NCBI GenBank assembly: GCA_937129145.1
Contig: CAKZMU010000008.1
Coordinates: 1 to 64,000 of the forward strand
DNA from: an uncultured Lacinutrix sp.
GTDB taxonomy: Bacteria > Bacteroidota > Bacteroidia > Flavobacteriales > Flavobacteriaceae
Reading direction: 5' to 3'
DNA length: 64,000 bases
Shown here: piece by piece, positions 9,671 to 17,789 of the stretch
Layout of the letters: each line of letters begins with the position of its first letter
Numbering within the stretch: the first letter of the stretch is position 1
Translations under genes and position numbers: made by a program
Notes under the pieces: generated by a model
The model's input: the letters and a program-made list of their open reading frames with translations, nothing else
The model's database searches: none
Told to the model about the DNA's origin: nothing

Positions 9671-9682
9671 CACTTTGGTTTT

Positions 9683-10378
9683 TTAATTCTTTTCCACTTT
9701 ATTAAATTTCTGCTCTGTCAATTTTTCAAAAGATTTGTTTTTGTGAAATCGATAATTTGTTATTATAGAATCAATATGAGTTTCAGTTCCTCCATTTTCA
9801 AGTTCAATTTCCTCTACATCTATTCTCGTTAACACATAAGTTGAATCGTTCGTGAATTTTCCATATTGGTCATAACTCCACATTCCGTCTCCACCAGTTC
9901 CTGCAATAATATTATCGCTCAACAATTCATTTTTTTTATTATAAACCAAATAATGTAAATCAGAACAACAGCTTTCGTCTCCTTCTATTATTGTTATGAT
10001 TTTTTCTAATTCCTCATTCTTTTGAATTGAAAAATATTTCCAACTATTTGGATAAACGTTTTCTAAAGTTAGTCTTTCGTTTTGTATATAATTCACTAAC
10101 TTTTCCTTTGTTGGTGATTTCAATTCCTTGTCCATTTTTCCAACATACCAATCTCTTAAATCAAATTCCTTAAGATTAAAAAATTTGAAGTTCGTAGAAT
10201 CAATAAATTTAGATTCAGTTTTTTTAGTTTCTACAATTGGGTAAGCTTTCAATTCAGTTGAATCAGTCTTTATTGAAATTGTTTCTTTATTCTCAATCTG
10301 TATTTTGTCAGACTCTTTATTCTTCTCAACACAACTAAAAGTCAGAAATATTAATATGTAGGCTGAAATTTTATTCAT
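9683..10378 (-). CDS. Hypothetical lipoprotein
   Basis: 231 residues. The N-terminus MNKISAYILIFLTFSCVEKN is a lipoprotein signal with cysteine at 16. A Lys/Glu/Ser/Thr-rich linker follows to about residue 60, then a globular domain with 'GDESCCSDLHYLVYNKKNELL' halves and a 'GTGGDGMWSYDQYGKF' segment. I do not recognise the family. The gene is alone between structured inverted repeats and separates otherwise ordinary housekeeping genes, which suggests a recently acquired accessory gene. Localisation to the periplasm or outer membrane is inferred from the lipobox. Confidence 0.8.
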   Translation of the reverse strand: MNKISAYILIFLTFSCVEKNKESDKIQIENKETISIKTDSTELKAYPIVETKKTESKFIDSTNFKFFNLKEFDLRDWYVGKMDKELKSPTKEKLVNYIQNERLTLENVYPNSWKYFSIQKNEELEKIITIIEGDESCCSDLHYLVYNKKNELLSDNIIAGTGGDGMWSYDQYGKFTNDSTYVLTRIDVEEIELENGGTETHIDSIITNYRFHKNKSFEKLTEQKFNKVEKN

Positions 10379-10381
10379 TTA

Positions 10382-10450
10382 GTCAAATGTTACACAATAC
10401 GATGATATGCAACGTTTCAATGTTTTATATCAATCGTTAAACGAAGTTAG
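10382..10450. repeat. Structured repeat, right boundary of the cassette-like unit
   Basis: Directly upstream of the lipoprotein start. Positions 10404-10431 form an imperfect palindrome with arms GATAT and ATATC and an inner AACGTT/AATGTT pairing. It is followed by CGTTAAACGAA (10435-10445), the inverted partner of TTCGTCTAACG at 9552-9562 with one mismatch in 11. The element ACACAAT near 10392 also recurs inverted as ATTGTGT near 9564. The shape resembles a folded recombination site, but no integrase is nearby. Confidence 0.55.
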
Positions 10451-10490
10451 TTGTTTTTAATTAGAAAATCAATACGTATATATTAGTTAT

Positions 10491-10961
10491 TTAAACCTTA
10501 GTAAACAACATGGTCCAATTGGTTTCCCAATCTTGATTGTTCTTATTAAAGTAAGCTTGCTCCCATAAAGCGGTATTTTCTGTTTCTTTTGTCCAACGAA
10601 ATCTTAAATCCATTTCTTTGCCTTCAAATAATTCTTTACCGTAAAACAAACCAATACCATCTTTAAACTCACCAACTACTTGCTCGTTTAGTTTTCGTTC
10701 ATGACTCATAGTGTCTGCCCAATAAATGGTCCATATATTGGTTTCTGGGTTTAACATTCTAATACTTAACCCTATAAAATCATCACCAAAATAATCGGTT
10801 TTCATTTCGTCCATTAAAATAAGACCATTGTACATTTTTTTGGTCTCCATTTCTGCAGTGAACTCAATCCACTCATCACAACCAGTTAAGCGTTCTTTTA
10901 ACCGTCTGTTTAGCACTGTAGATTTACCTACTAGAAAATCGAAATTGTGTATAGGAATCAT
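10491..10961 (-). CDS. DUF1579-like beta-barrel protein
   Basis: 156 residues with no signal peptide. The alternating beta pattern with 'NPETNIWTIYWADT', 'GEFKDGIGLFYGKE' and 'MDLRFRWTKETENTALWEQAYF' resembles DUF1579/lipocalin-like proteins, whose function is unknown. The start ATG overlaps the trmL stop by 4 bp (ATGA), so the two are translationally coupled. Assignment to DUF1579 is from memory of the fold pattern and is moderate at best. Confidence 0.7.
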   Translation of the reverse strand: MIPIHNFDFLVGKSTVLNRRLKERLTGCDEWIEFTAEMETKKMYNGLILMDEMKTDYFGDDFIGLSIRMLNPETNIWTIYWADTMSHERKLNEQVVGEFKDGIGLFYGKELFEGKEMDLRFRWTKETENTALWEQAYFNKNNQDWETNWTMLFTKV

Positions 10962-11416
10962 AATGTGTTTATTTTCTTTAAACCTTCATAAACAATAATA
11001 CTCACAGCATTTGCAATGTTTAAACTTCGTACATGCTTACTATATAATGGTATTTTATAAAGCGCCTCAGGATGTGATTTTAAAAGTTGTTTTGGTAAGC
11101 CAACTGATTCTTTTCCAAACACTAAAAACAAATTATCTTCAAAAGGAATGTCCCAATGGTCTTTTGTGCCATGGCTTGATAAAAATGCCATGTTTGCATC
11201 TTTGTTTTGCGAAAAGAAATCATCGATACTATCGTAATAAGTTACATTAAGATGCTGCCAATAATCCAATCCAGCACGTTTTAAACGTGTATCGTCTATC
11301 TCAAAACCAAAAGGTTTTACCAAATGTAGGTTAGAACCTGAAGCCAATGCCAAACGACCAATATTTCCAGTATTATTAGGTATTTCGGGTTCAATTAAAA
11401 CAATGTTAAGCGGCAT
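10958..11416 (-). CDS. trmL: tRNA (cytidine(34)-2'-O)-methyltransferase TrmL
   Basis: 152 residues, the usual length of the minimal SPOUT methyltransferases. It carries the three SpoU motifs: 'PEIPNNTGNIGRLA' (motif 1), 'LVFGKESVGLP' (motif 2) and 'YSKHVRSLNIANAVSIIVYE' (motif 3), which form the trefoil knot that binds S-adenosylmethionine. TrmL methylates the ribose of the wobble nucleotide in certain tRNA-Leu species. It lies between two small genes with overlaps at both ends (11 bp upstream, 4 bp downstream), indicating an operon with the aminotransferase. Confidence 0.92.
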   Translation of the reverse strand: MPLNIVLIEPEIPNNTGNIGRLALASGSNLHLVKPFGFEIDDTRLKRAGLDYWQHLNVTYYDSIDDFFSQNKDANMAFLSSHGTKDHWDIPFEDNLFLVFGKESVGLPKQLLKSHPEALYKIPLYSKHVRSLNIANAVSIIVYEGLKKINTL

Positions 11417-11630
11417 TCTTCTTGAAGATTTTAATTGTAATTATGCGTAGTAATAGTATCCATGGAAACCCATGAAGCAAAACATCAAACCAATCCATTG
11501 GTTGCATACCAACGGCTCCACCAGCAATCCATTTTAGTTTGCCAACTATATGAGATTCTGGGAAAAAAGGCGCTAAGCCTAATGTTAAGCAGGCTATAGC
11601 AATAAGTTTCCAATCGTTTAAAACTTTCAT
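11406..11630 (-). CDS. Small hypothetical membrane protein
   Basis: 74 residues with two hydrophobic segments, about 8-24 ('LIAIACLTLGLAPFFPE') and about 50-68 ('LLHGFPWILLLRIITIKIF'), joined by a Gly/Trp-containing loop. It probably sits in the inner membrane. It overlaps the aminotransferase stop by 4 bp and the trmL start by 11 bp, which supports it being real and co-translated. I do not recognise the family. Confidence 0.75.
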   Translation of the reverse strand: MKVLNDWKLIAIACLTLGLAPFFPESHIVGKLKWIAGGAVGMQPMDWFDVLLHGFPWILLLRIITIKIFKKNAA

Positions 11631-12925
11631 CCTTTTACAATCTCTTTTAAACTGTTTACTAATAAGTCAACTTCCTTAAAACTGTTAAAAATAGCAAAGG
11701 AGATACGTATGCCATTAATTTTGTTTTCGTAAATACCTCTCATACGTAAATTCTTTTCTTTATTAAGTATAGGATTTAATTTAAGGTTGTCTTGTCCTTT
11801 GATTCTAATAGTAATCATAGAAGCTGAATAGACATCACTCTCAGGCGTTAATATTTCTATCTCTGGTGTATTGGCAACGCCTTTTCTAAAACGAGAAACA
11901 AGTTCGCGACCACGTTTGGCGACATTGTCAATACCAATAGCATTAATAAAGTCAATGGCACTTCCTAATCCTAAAGTGATTGGTGTATTGCGTGTGCCAT
12001 ATTCCTCACGTTGTGCACTCTCCCTATACTCCATGGTTAAGGAATTTAAATCGAATTTACTATCAGTATAAGCACCTGCAAACACAGGATCAATTTCTTT
12101 TATGATGTTTTTATTAATAAACAAAACACCTGTTCCTTTTGGCCCAAATAACCATTTGTGACCTGAACTTGCATAGAAATCTGGATTGATATCTGCCAAA
12201 TCTATTGGAAACATACCAAGCGATTGTGCACCATCAATACATGTATAAACACCTTTGCTTTTACATAATTCTACAATAGCTTTTGCAGGTAATTTCATTC
12301 CTGTTGTGCATGTGATATGCGAAAAGGCAACGACTTTGGTTTTTTTGGTGATGTTATCTTTTATGATTTGTAAGTTGTTTTCACCATTGAAGTCCAAATC
12401 AATCAATTTTACTTTAGCACCAAAATCTTTTTCAAGAGCCATCCAAGGCGAAGCGCCTCCAACATGTTCGTGTGTGGAGATAATAATTTCATCGCCTTTT
12501 TTTAATCTCAGACTTCGTGCTGCTATATTTAGTCCTTCAGTCGCATTTCGAGTAAAGGCGATTTCATCTGGAGTGACGTTTAAAAAATTGGCTGCTTTTT
12601 CATGAGTTTTATCAATATCATGTCGACCATGACTGCACGATGTTTCCAATTTTTCAATGTTTTCACAAACAGTGTTAATTACTACACGTGGAGAAGGCCC
12701 AAGACTTCCAGTGTTTAGGTAATGGTAATCTTTAGCAAAGAGAAATTGTTCTCGAACTTGTTGCCAATCAATACTGTTATAATTGCTTGTATTAAAGTTT
12801 AATGCTGGAATAGACCCTTTTGACTCTAATAATGAATCAGCCTTTAATAAAGGGACTGCTGAGGTTAAAAATAATCCGCTAAGAATGTTCTTTTTTATAA
12901 AACTTCGTCTTGATGATTTTGACAT
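11627..12925 (-). CDS. Class V aminotransferase with twin-arginine signal
   Basis: 432 residues. The N-terminus has a twin-arginine motif, SSRRSFIKK, followed by a hydrophobic stretch, so it is probably exported folded with its cofactor. The fold-type I PLP domain shows 'TRNATEGLN', the PLP-ring aspartate in DGAQSLG (231-237) and the Schiff-base lysine K257 in SSGHKWLFG. It is closest in feel to isopenicillin N epimerase-like and selenocysteine-lyase/cysteine-desulfurase-like members; the substrate is unknown. It heads a run of overlapping genes that includes trmL. Confidence 0.88.
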   Translation of the reverse strand: MSKSSRRSFIKKNILSGLFLTSAVPLLKADSLLESKGSIPALNFNTSNYNSIDWQQVREQFLFAKDYHYLNTGSLGPSPRVVINTVCENIEKLETSCSHGRHDIDKTHEKAANFLNVTPDEIAFTRNATEGLNIAARSLRLKKGDEIIISTHEHVGGASPWMALEKDFGAKVKLIDLDFNGENNLQIIKDNITKKTKVVAFSHITCTTGMKLPAKAIVELCKSKGVYTCIDGAQSLGMFPIDLADINPDFYASSGHKWLFGPKGTGVLFINKNIIKEIDPVFAGAYTDSKFDLNSLTMEYRESAQREEYGTRNTPITLGLGSAIDFINAIGIDNVAKRGRELVSRFRKGVANTPEIEILTPESDVYSASMITIRIKGQDNLKLNPILNKEKNLRMRGIYENKINGIRISFAIFNSFKEVDLLVNSLKEIVKG

Positions 12926-12981
12926 GCCAAAACTTTTGACGAAAGTTAGCTGTTTTTTATGCTAATATCAAATGAGAATGG

Positions 12982-13638
12982 TTAAACAATGTAACTAGTT
13001 AAGTTCCAAAAGATATGAAAAATTATTGATGGCCCTATAGAGTTTGATTTATAGTATAGTACTCCAGAAATCAGCCCTCCAAATAATGCAATATAGGCTC
13101 TGTGAAGGCTAAAATCTATTGAGTCAAAAAATAGAGAGGCAAAGGGAATATGAATAAAAGCAAAAAGAAACGAGGCAAAAAGTATGGAATTTAAGGGCTT
13201 ATAATTTTTTATTAATCCGCCTTGAATATACTTTCGAAAAAAAAGCTCCTCTGTAATAGGGACAAGTATTATTGAAGCTAAAACATTATGGGTTGTCAAC
13301 CTTTTAAGGGTAAACTCATAATTAAAAAAATCTGGTAATATTTCTTGAAAGTAAATTATTTTAAGAACAGATTGGAAAAACACAAACCCAATTCCTAATA
13401 ATATTGCAAAAAGATAAAATTTTGAATTTGTTTTATTTAAGCTGAATAAATAATTTCTGTTAATTAATCTAAAATAGAGTACTATTAAAAGGAATGTAAC
13501 AATGGAGTTAATTAAGTGTGAAGACTCGAAAATAGTCAAGTTATGTGTTTCAAAAGGAATTAATAAAATCCAAAGGCTTACTATTTCAAGAGTTAAATAG
13601 AATGAAAATGTTGAAATAAATGCTCTTGAATACTTCAT
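12982..13638 (-). CDS. CPBP family intramembrane glutamic endopeptidase
   Basis: 218 residues with about six to eight hydrophobic helices. The CPBP (Abi/CAAX) motifs are present: EE at 130-131 with R135 (TEELFFRK), FAFIH with H163, and HIFWN with H208 and N212. The family cleaves or processes peptides in the membrane, from prenyl-protein processing to bacteriocin self-immunity. Its substrate is unknown. It follows trpA by 9 bp on the same strand and probably reads through from the trp operon, though a functional link is not expected. Confidence 0.88.
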   Translation of the reverse strand: MKYSRAFISTFSFYLTLEIVSLWILLIPFETHNLTIFESSHLINSIVTFLLIVLYFRLINRNYLFSLNKTNSKFYLFAILLGIGFVFFQSVLKIIYFQEILPDFFNYEFTLKRLTTHNVLASIILVPITEELFFRKYIQGGLIKNYKPLNSILFASFLFAFIHIPFASLFFDSIDFSLHRAYIALFGGLISGVLYYKSNSIGPSIIFHIFWNLTSYIV

Positions 13639-13647
13639 TTAATATTC

Positions 13648-14415
13648 TTATTTAAAGTATATTTTATTTATAAAGCCATCAATAGTACCTACACCATTGT
13701 TTGTCACATGTTTTACAAAAGCAGAACCAATAATGGCGCCTTTAGCGTATTTAGTTGCTTGCGTAAAGGTGTCGTTATTTGAAATTCCGAAACCAATAAT
13801 TTGAGGATTCTTTAAATTCATATTAGCAATACGTTCGAAATATGAAGTTTGCTCATCACCAAATCCTGATTGTGCTCCTGTAGTACTCGCTGAACTTACC
13901 ATGTAAATAAATCCGTTTGAAATAGAGTCGATATATCTAATGCGTTCGTCACTTGTTTGTGGTGTGATTAAGAATACATTAATTAAGCTATATTTATCAA
14001 AAGTTGCTTTATAATCTTCATGATATACGTCTACTGGAAGGTCTGGAATAATAAGACCATCAATACCAATTTCCTGACATTTTTGACAGAATGCTTCCAC
14101 ACCATATTGTAACATTGGGTTGAAATATCCCATAATTATTAATGGAATATTTACCGTTTTTCTAATGTCTTTTAATTGATTAAAAAGTACATCAGTGGTC
14201 ATGCCATTTTTTAAAGCTTGTGTAGAACTTGCTTGAATGGTTGGCCCATCAGCTAAAGGGTCACTAAACGGCAATCCAATTTCTATCATATCAACACCAT
14301 TTTTTTCTAGGTTTTGAATGATGGTAGCTGTGTCATTAATATTAGGATATCCAGCTGTAAAATATATAGACAGTAGCTTTTTGTCTTCTTGTAGTTTTTG
14401 GTTGATTCTATTCAC
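13648..14415 (-). CDS. trpA: Tryptophan synthase alpha subunit
   Basis: 255 residues, a (beta/alpha)8 barrel that cleaves indole-3-glycerol phosphate to indole and glyceraldehyde 3-phosphate and passes indole to TrpB. The catalytic glutamate is in 'MIEIGLPFSDPLADGP' and the aspartate in 'DGLIIPDLP'. The phosphate-binding 'GFGISNND' and 'GAIIGSAFV' are present. The start is a GTG at 14413-14415, 4 nt after the trpB stop. This is the last trp gene of the operon. Confidence 0.96.
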   Translation of the reverse strand: MNRINQKLQEDKKLLSIYFTAGYPNINDTATIIQNLEKNGVDMIEIGLPFSDPLADGPTIQASSTQALKNGMTTDVLFNQLKDIRKTVNIPLIIMGYFNPMLQYGVEAFCQKCQEIGIDGLIIPDLPVDVYHEDYKATFDKYSLINVFLITPQTSDERIRYIDSISNGFIYMVSSASTTGAQSGFGDEQTSYFERIANMNLKNPQIIGFGISNNDTFTQATKYAKGAIIGSAFVKHVTNNGVGTIDGFINKIYFK

Positions 14416-14419
14416 AATC

Positions 14420-15601
14420 TTAAAGTTTAAAATGATTGATATACGTTTCTAAATCCTTATCGCCACGACCAGATAAACTAACGACCGCTATATCGTTTGG
14501 TTTAAATTGCTTCTTTTCAAAAACAGCCAAAGCGTGCGAACTTTCAATAGCAGGAATAATACCTTCCAACTTACACAATTCTAAACCAGCAGTCATGGCA
14601 TCGTCATCAGTAATCGAAATGAATTCGGCACGACCAGATTTATATAAATGAGCATGCATTGGTCCAACTCCTGGATAATCTAATCCAGCGGAAATGGAAT
14701 ACGGCTCCGTAATTTGTCCATCGTTAGTTTGCATCAATAAGGTTTTACTTCCATGAATAATACCTTCTCGACCTAACACAGATGTTGCAGCACTTTCGCC
14801 AGAATCAACACCTAAACCAGCAGCTTCAACAGCAATTAAATTGACATTTGTGTCATCTAAAAAGTGATAATAAGCGCCTGCAGCATTGCTACCACCACCA
14901 ACACAAGCGACCACGTAATCAGGGTTTTCTGTGCCTTCATGTTCTTGCAATTGCCATTTGATTTCTTCGGAAACAATAGCCTGAAAGCGTGCTACCATAT
15001 CTGGATAGGGATGAGGTCCTACCACACTCCCAATGATGTAATGCGTGTCCACAGGATTGTTAATCCAATCACGTATCGCTTCGTTTGTTGCATCTTTTAA
15101 GGTTTTACTACCTGACGTTGCAGGAACTACTGTGGCACCTAACATTTTCATACGAGCAACATTTGGTGCTTGTCGTGCAATATCAATTTCGCCCATATAC
15201 ACTATACATTCCAATCCCATTAGAGCACAGACAGTTGCAGTGGCAACACCATGTTGTCCAGCACCAGTTTCAGCAATAATACGATGCTTGCCTAAACGTT
15301 TCGCCATTAAAATTTGACCAATAGTATTGTTGATTTTATGAGCTCCTGTATGATTTAAATCCTCACGTTTTAGATAAATTTTAGTGTTATATTTTTCTGA
15401 TAATCGTTTTGCAAAGTAAAGTGGAGAAGGGCGACCAACATAATCTTTTAGTAATTGGTTGAACTCTTTTTGAAAGTCAGGTTCTGCCATAACTTTCAAA
15501 TAGTTTTGCCGTAGCTCTTCTACATTTGGATAGAGCATTTCAGGAATGAAAGCACCTCCAAATTCTCCATAATAGCCTTTTTTGTTGATGTTGTAACTCA
15601 T
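14420..15601 (-). CDS. trpB: Tryptophan synthase beta subunit
   Basis: 393 residues, the normal TrpB length. It condenses indole with L-serine to give L-tryptophan using PLP. The Schiff-base lysine is K89 in HTGAHKINN. The glycine-rich phosphate loop GGGSNA and the catalytic glutamate region '[11 protein letters not shown]' are intact. It pairs with TrpA encoded 4 nt downstream. A one-base gap separates it from the upstream unknown gene, so the two are tightly linked in one transcript. Confidence 0.97.
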   Translation of the reverse strand: MSYNINKKGYYGEFGGAFIPEMLYPNVEELRQNYLKVMAEPDFQKEFNQLLKDYVGRPSPLYFAKRLSEKYNTKIYLKREDLNHTGAHKINNTIGQILMAKRLGKHRIIAETGAGQHGVATATVCALMGLECIVYMGEIDIARQAPNVARMKMLGATVVPATSGSKTLKDATNEAIRDWINNPVDTHYIIGSVVGPHPYPDMVARFQAIVSEEIKWQLQEHEGTENPDYVVACVGGGSNAAGAYYHFLDDTNVNLIAVEAAGLGVDSGESAATSVLGREGIIHGSKTLLMQTNDGQITEPYSISAGLDYPGVGPMHAHLYKSGRAEFISITDDDAMTAGLELCKLEGIIPAIESSHALAVFEKKQFKPNDIAVVSLSGRGDKDLETYINHFKL

Positions 15602-15602
15602 A

Positions 15603-16163
15603 TTATTTTTTATTTCTTTTTCTAGTATGTTTAGAAAACATTCTACTGTATCTATCTTCGAAAGTCACAGATGTAATTTCATTAAACTTATGCTTGGTGT
15701 TTTTATCATCTAAAAAGCCTTGGGCATCAAAATATTGAATGGAGATAGAATTTTTGTTTACTCTTTTAATCGAACCAATACAAAAGTAACTTTGTTCAAA
15801 CGCTTCACATTCAGAAATGATGCACTGAACATTCTTTTTTAGGCTTTTGAATATTTCAGACCAATTAGAAATGTTTATTTCATAATCTGGAGATTTAATT
15901 TTATCGTAAATACCTTCTAATTTGTGAATTTTAAAGAGATACTTGTCATTATTATTGAATCTAATATTTAAAATAAAATTAATTGGAATAATACGATAAC
16001 CATCAATAATAAAATCGTCGGTCGTTTGTAATAAAATAAAATCACTATTGTAATCTAGTATATAACCAGTTACTATAGTTTCAAAATCATCTTTTAATCC
16101 AGTAGTAATTCTACAGTATTTTTTTTCCTTATGATGCTTTTTTATTTTTTCTAAGATATTCAT
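15603..16163 (-). CDS. Unknown protein within the trp operon
   Basis: 186 residues, soluble and basic at the C-terminus ('[12 protein letters not shown]'). Two regions look like small beta-barrels: '[20 protein letters not shown]' near 31-50 and '[18 protein letters not shown]' near 128-145. Both recall Sm-like or SH3-like barrel proteins that respond to surface chemistry ('G-I-D-S-F-I-L-L' pattern). I do not recognise a named family. It sits 1 nt before trpB and 136 nt after trpF, so it is inserted between two pathway genes, but no part in tryptophan synthesis can be shown. Confidence 0.8.
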   Translation of the reverse strand: MNILEKIKKHHKEKKYCRITTGLKDDFETIVTGYILDYNSDFILLQTTDDFIIDGYRIIPINFILNIRFNNNDKYLFKIHKLEGIYDKIKSPDYEINISNWSEIFKSLKKNVQCIISECEAFEQSYFCIGSIKRVNKNSISIQYFDAQGFLDDKNTKHKFNEITSVTFEDRYSRMFSKHTRKRNKK

Positions 16164-16202
16164 TTTATGATTTTTGAGAAAGTCCTTTAAATTTTATTTT
16201 AA

Positions 16203-16300
16203 CCCTTCCGTCCAGACGATTCTGTCTGTACACCTTCCCTTGAAAAGGGAAGGAATTCTCCTCCTTTTCAAGGAGGAGTGTCACATTGTGACGAGGTGGT
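16203..16300. repeat. Four-hairpin REP-like cluster between trpF and the next gene
   Basis: About 85 bp hold four separate perfect hairpins: CAGAC/GTCTG (16213-16228), CCTTCCCTT/AAGGGAAGG (16233-16253), CTCCTCCTT/AAGGAGGAG (16258-16278) and GTCAC/GTGAC (16280-16292). GC content is well above the surroundings. The pattern is that of an interspersed non-coding repeat rather than a terminator: no T-run follows and the trp operon continues. It could act as a processing or stability element in the trp mRNA. Confidence 0.75.
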
Positions 16301-16917
16301 TATGTAATATATTTTTTAAATTCTTTTAATAATTCTATATCTTTTAATCCTGGTTCAATTTCAAATTTACTGTTTACATCGATGGCGTAACAATATTTAG
16401 ATTCCTGCCTGCGCAGGAATGACAAAACGTTATCTATCTCTTTTAATCCTATGCCACCACTTAAAAAGAAAGGTTTGGTAGATGGATAATTGTTTAATAC
16501 ACTCCAGTCAAAAGTGTAACCATTCCCTCCTGGTAGTTTCCCTTTGGTGTCGAATAAAAAGTAATCACAAACAGCTTCATAAGGTGTTAATACTGAAAAA
16601 TCAAATTCATCTTTAATAGAAAACACCTTAATGACTTCAACGTTGGTTGACTTTAATAATCTACACATTTCGGGCGATTCATGACCATGTAATTGGATAG
16701 CGTTTAACTTATATTTTTCTATTTTATTAACTGTAAACTCTACAGGTTTATCAACAAAAACACCTGCTTTTTTTATTGATTTTGGAAGTTTTGGAATAAC
16801 ACCATCGAAGTGCCTTGAAGAAGGTTTATGAAATATAAATCCAAGATAATCTGGTTGCAAATTTGCAACAGTTTCGATATTATCTTGATATTTCATTCCG
16901 CAGACCTTTAGTTTCAT
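16300..16917 (-). CDS. trpF: Phosphoribosylanthranilate isomerase with REP-derived insertion
   Basis: 205 residues, a (beta/alpha)8 barrel that isomerises phosphoribosylanthranilate to CdRP. The catalytic cysteine is in 'MKLKVCGMK' (C6). The catalytic aspartate is in 'FLFDTKG', and the phosphate loops are 'FFLSGGIG' and 'AIDVNSKFEIEPGLKD'. Residues 166-174 read SFLRRQESK, exactly the translation of a palindromic repeat that also occurs outside genes just upstream. The stretch falls in the loop before the last barrel strand, where an insertion could be tolerated. The frame stays open and all catalytic parts remain, so the enzyme may still work. Confidence 0.93.
   Translation of the reverse strand: MKLKVCGMKYQDNIETVANLQPDYLGFIFHKPSSRHFDGVIPKLPKSIKKAGVFVDKPVEFTVNKIEKYKLNAIQLHGHESPEMCRLLKSTNVEVIKVFSIKDEFDFSVLTPYEAVCDYFLFDTKGKLPGGNGYTFDWSVLNNYPSTKPFFLSGGIGLKEIDNVLSFLRRQESKYCYAIDVNSKFEIEPGLKDIELLKEFKKYIT
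16399..16424. repeat. REP-like palindrome inside trpF
   Basis: ATTCCTGC and GCAGGAAT with a 4-base loop (16401-16420), flanked by GTC-like and TCTA-like ends, the same element as at 16926-16950. It lies fully inside the trpF reading frame and is translated as SFLRRQES. Peptides of this kind are a familiar sign of a REP or MITE-like insertion in a coding region. Confidence 0.85.
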
Positions 16918-16924
16918 ATTTTTT

Positions 16925-17000
16925 TGTCATTCCTGCGAAGGCAGGAATCTATTTTAATATTTTTAGTTCATTGTGGATTCCGCATCAAGTGCGGAATGAC
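16925..17000. repeat. Pair of REP-like palindromes between trpC and trpF
   Basis: Two palindromes sit head to head: ATTCCTGC/GCAGGAAT with loop GAAG (16929-16948), and ATTCCGCA/TGCGGAAT with loop TCAAG (16977-16997). Each has GTCATTCC or GGAATGAC at its outer side, giving the whole block inverted symmetry. It fills nearly the entire 86-bp trpC-trpF gap. The first is the same element found inside trpF. Confidence 0.82.
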
Positions 17001-17003
17001 AAA

Positions 17004-17789
17004 CTACACTTTTAATTTATTTATAAACTCGGTTGCACTTTTTCCTGGATTGTCAGTTTTCATAAAGTTTTCACCTATCAAAAACCCTTGATAACCGTAA
17101 GGTTGCAGTTCTTTGATGGCGTCGATAGAACTAATACCACTTTCAGAAACTTTTACAAACTCATCTGGAATGATTTCACTTAGTTCCTTACTATTATCTA
17201 AGCTAACGTCAAAGGTTTTTAAGTTTCTATTATTTATACCAAGCATGTCTAATGAAGGCATAATGGATTTATGCAATTCTTCTTCATTATGGACTTCTAA
17301 TAATACGTCTAGTTGCAAGCTTTTAGCAAATTCCGAAAATTGTTTGATTTCATCTTTGGTTAGAATAGCTGCAATCAATAAAATAACATCTGCTCCATAG
17401 GCTTTTGCTTCAATAAGTTGATATTCATCAATAATAAATTCCTTGCGAAGTAATGGTAAATTACAACTTGCTCTTGCTAATAATAAATCGTCCAATGAGC
17501 CTCCAAAATACTTTCCATCAGTTAAGACAGACATACCGCAAACTCCTGCATTTTCATAACCTGTTGCTACATCTTGAACGTTTAAACTATTATTGATAAT
17601 TGATTTAGAAGGTGAGCGACGTTTGTGCTCTGCAATAATGCCAGATTTGCTATAACGTAAATTATGTGTAAGGGAAACTGTTTGTCTTTCAAATAAAATG
17701 GATTGTTCTAGTTGGGAAACAGGAATTAAACTTTTTCGAAGATTAACTTCTTTGCGTTTATCAAGTGTTATTTTGTCTAGTATATTCAT
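17004..17789 (-). CDS. trpC: Indole-3-glycerol phosphate synthase
   Basis: 261 residues, the stand-alone form (not fused to trpF). It closes the indole ring of CdRP to give indole-3-glycerol phosphate. Motifs include 'IIAEHKRRSPSKS' with the catalytic lysine, 'LLRKEFIIDEYQ', 'LGINNRNLKTF', 'SESGI' and 'GFLIGENFM'. Its ATG overlaps the trpD stop by one base (TAATG), indicating translational coupling. Confidence 0.96.
   Translation of the reverse strand: MNILDKITLDKRKEVNLRKSLIPVSQLEQSILFERQTVSLTHNLRYSKSGIIAEHKRRSPSKSIINNSLNVQDVATGYENAGVCGMSVLTDGKYFGGSLDDLLLARASCNLPLLRKEFIIDEYQLIEAKAYGADVILLIAAILTKDEIKQFSEFAKSLQLDVLLEVHNEEELHKSIMPSLDMLGINNRNLKTFDVSLDNSKELSEIIPDEFVKVSESGISSIDAIKELQPYGYQGFLIGENFMKTDNPGKSATEFINKLKV

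Noticed and set aside
12938..12950. A GACGAAAGTTAG sequence resembling the outer repeat of the cassette-like unit
   Set aside because: The match is short and partial, with no palindrome or second boundary nearby, so chance is a sufficient explanation.
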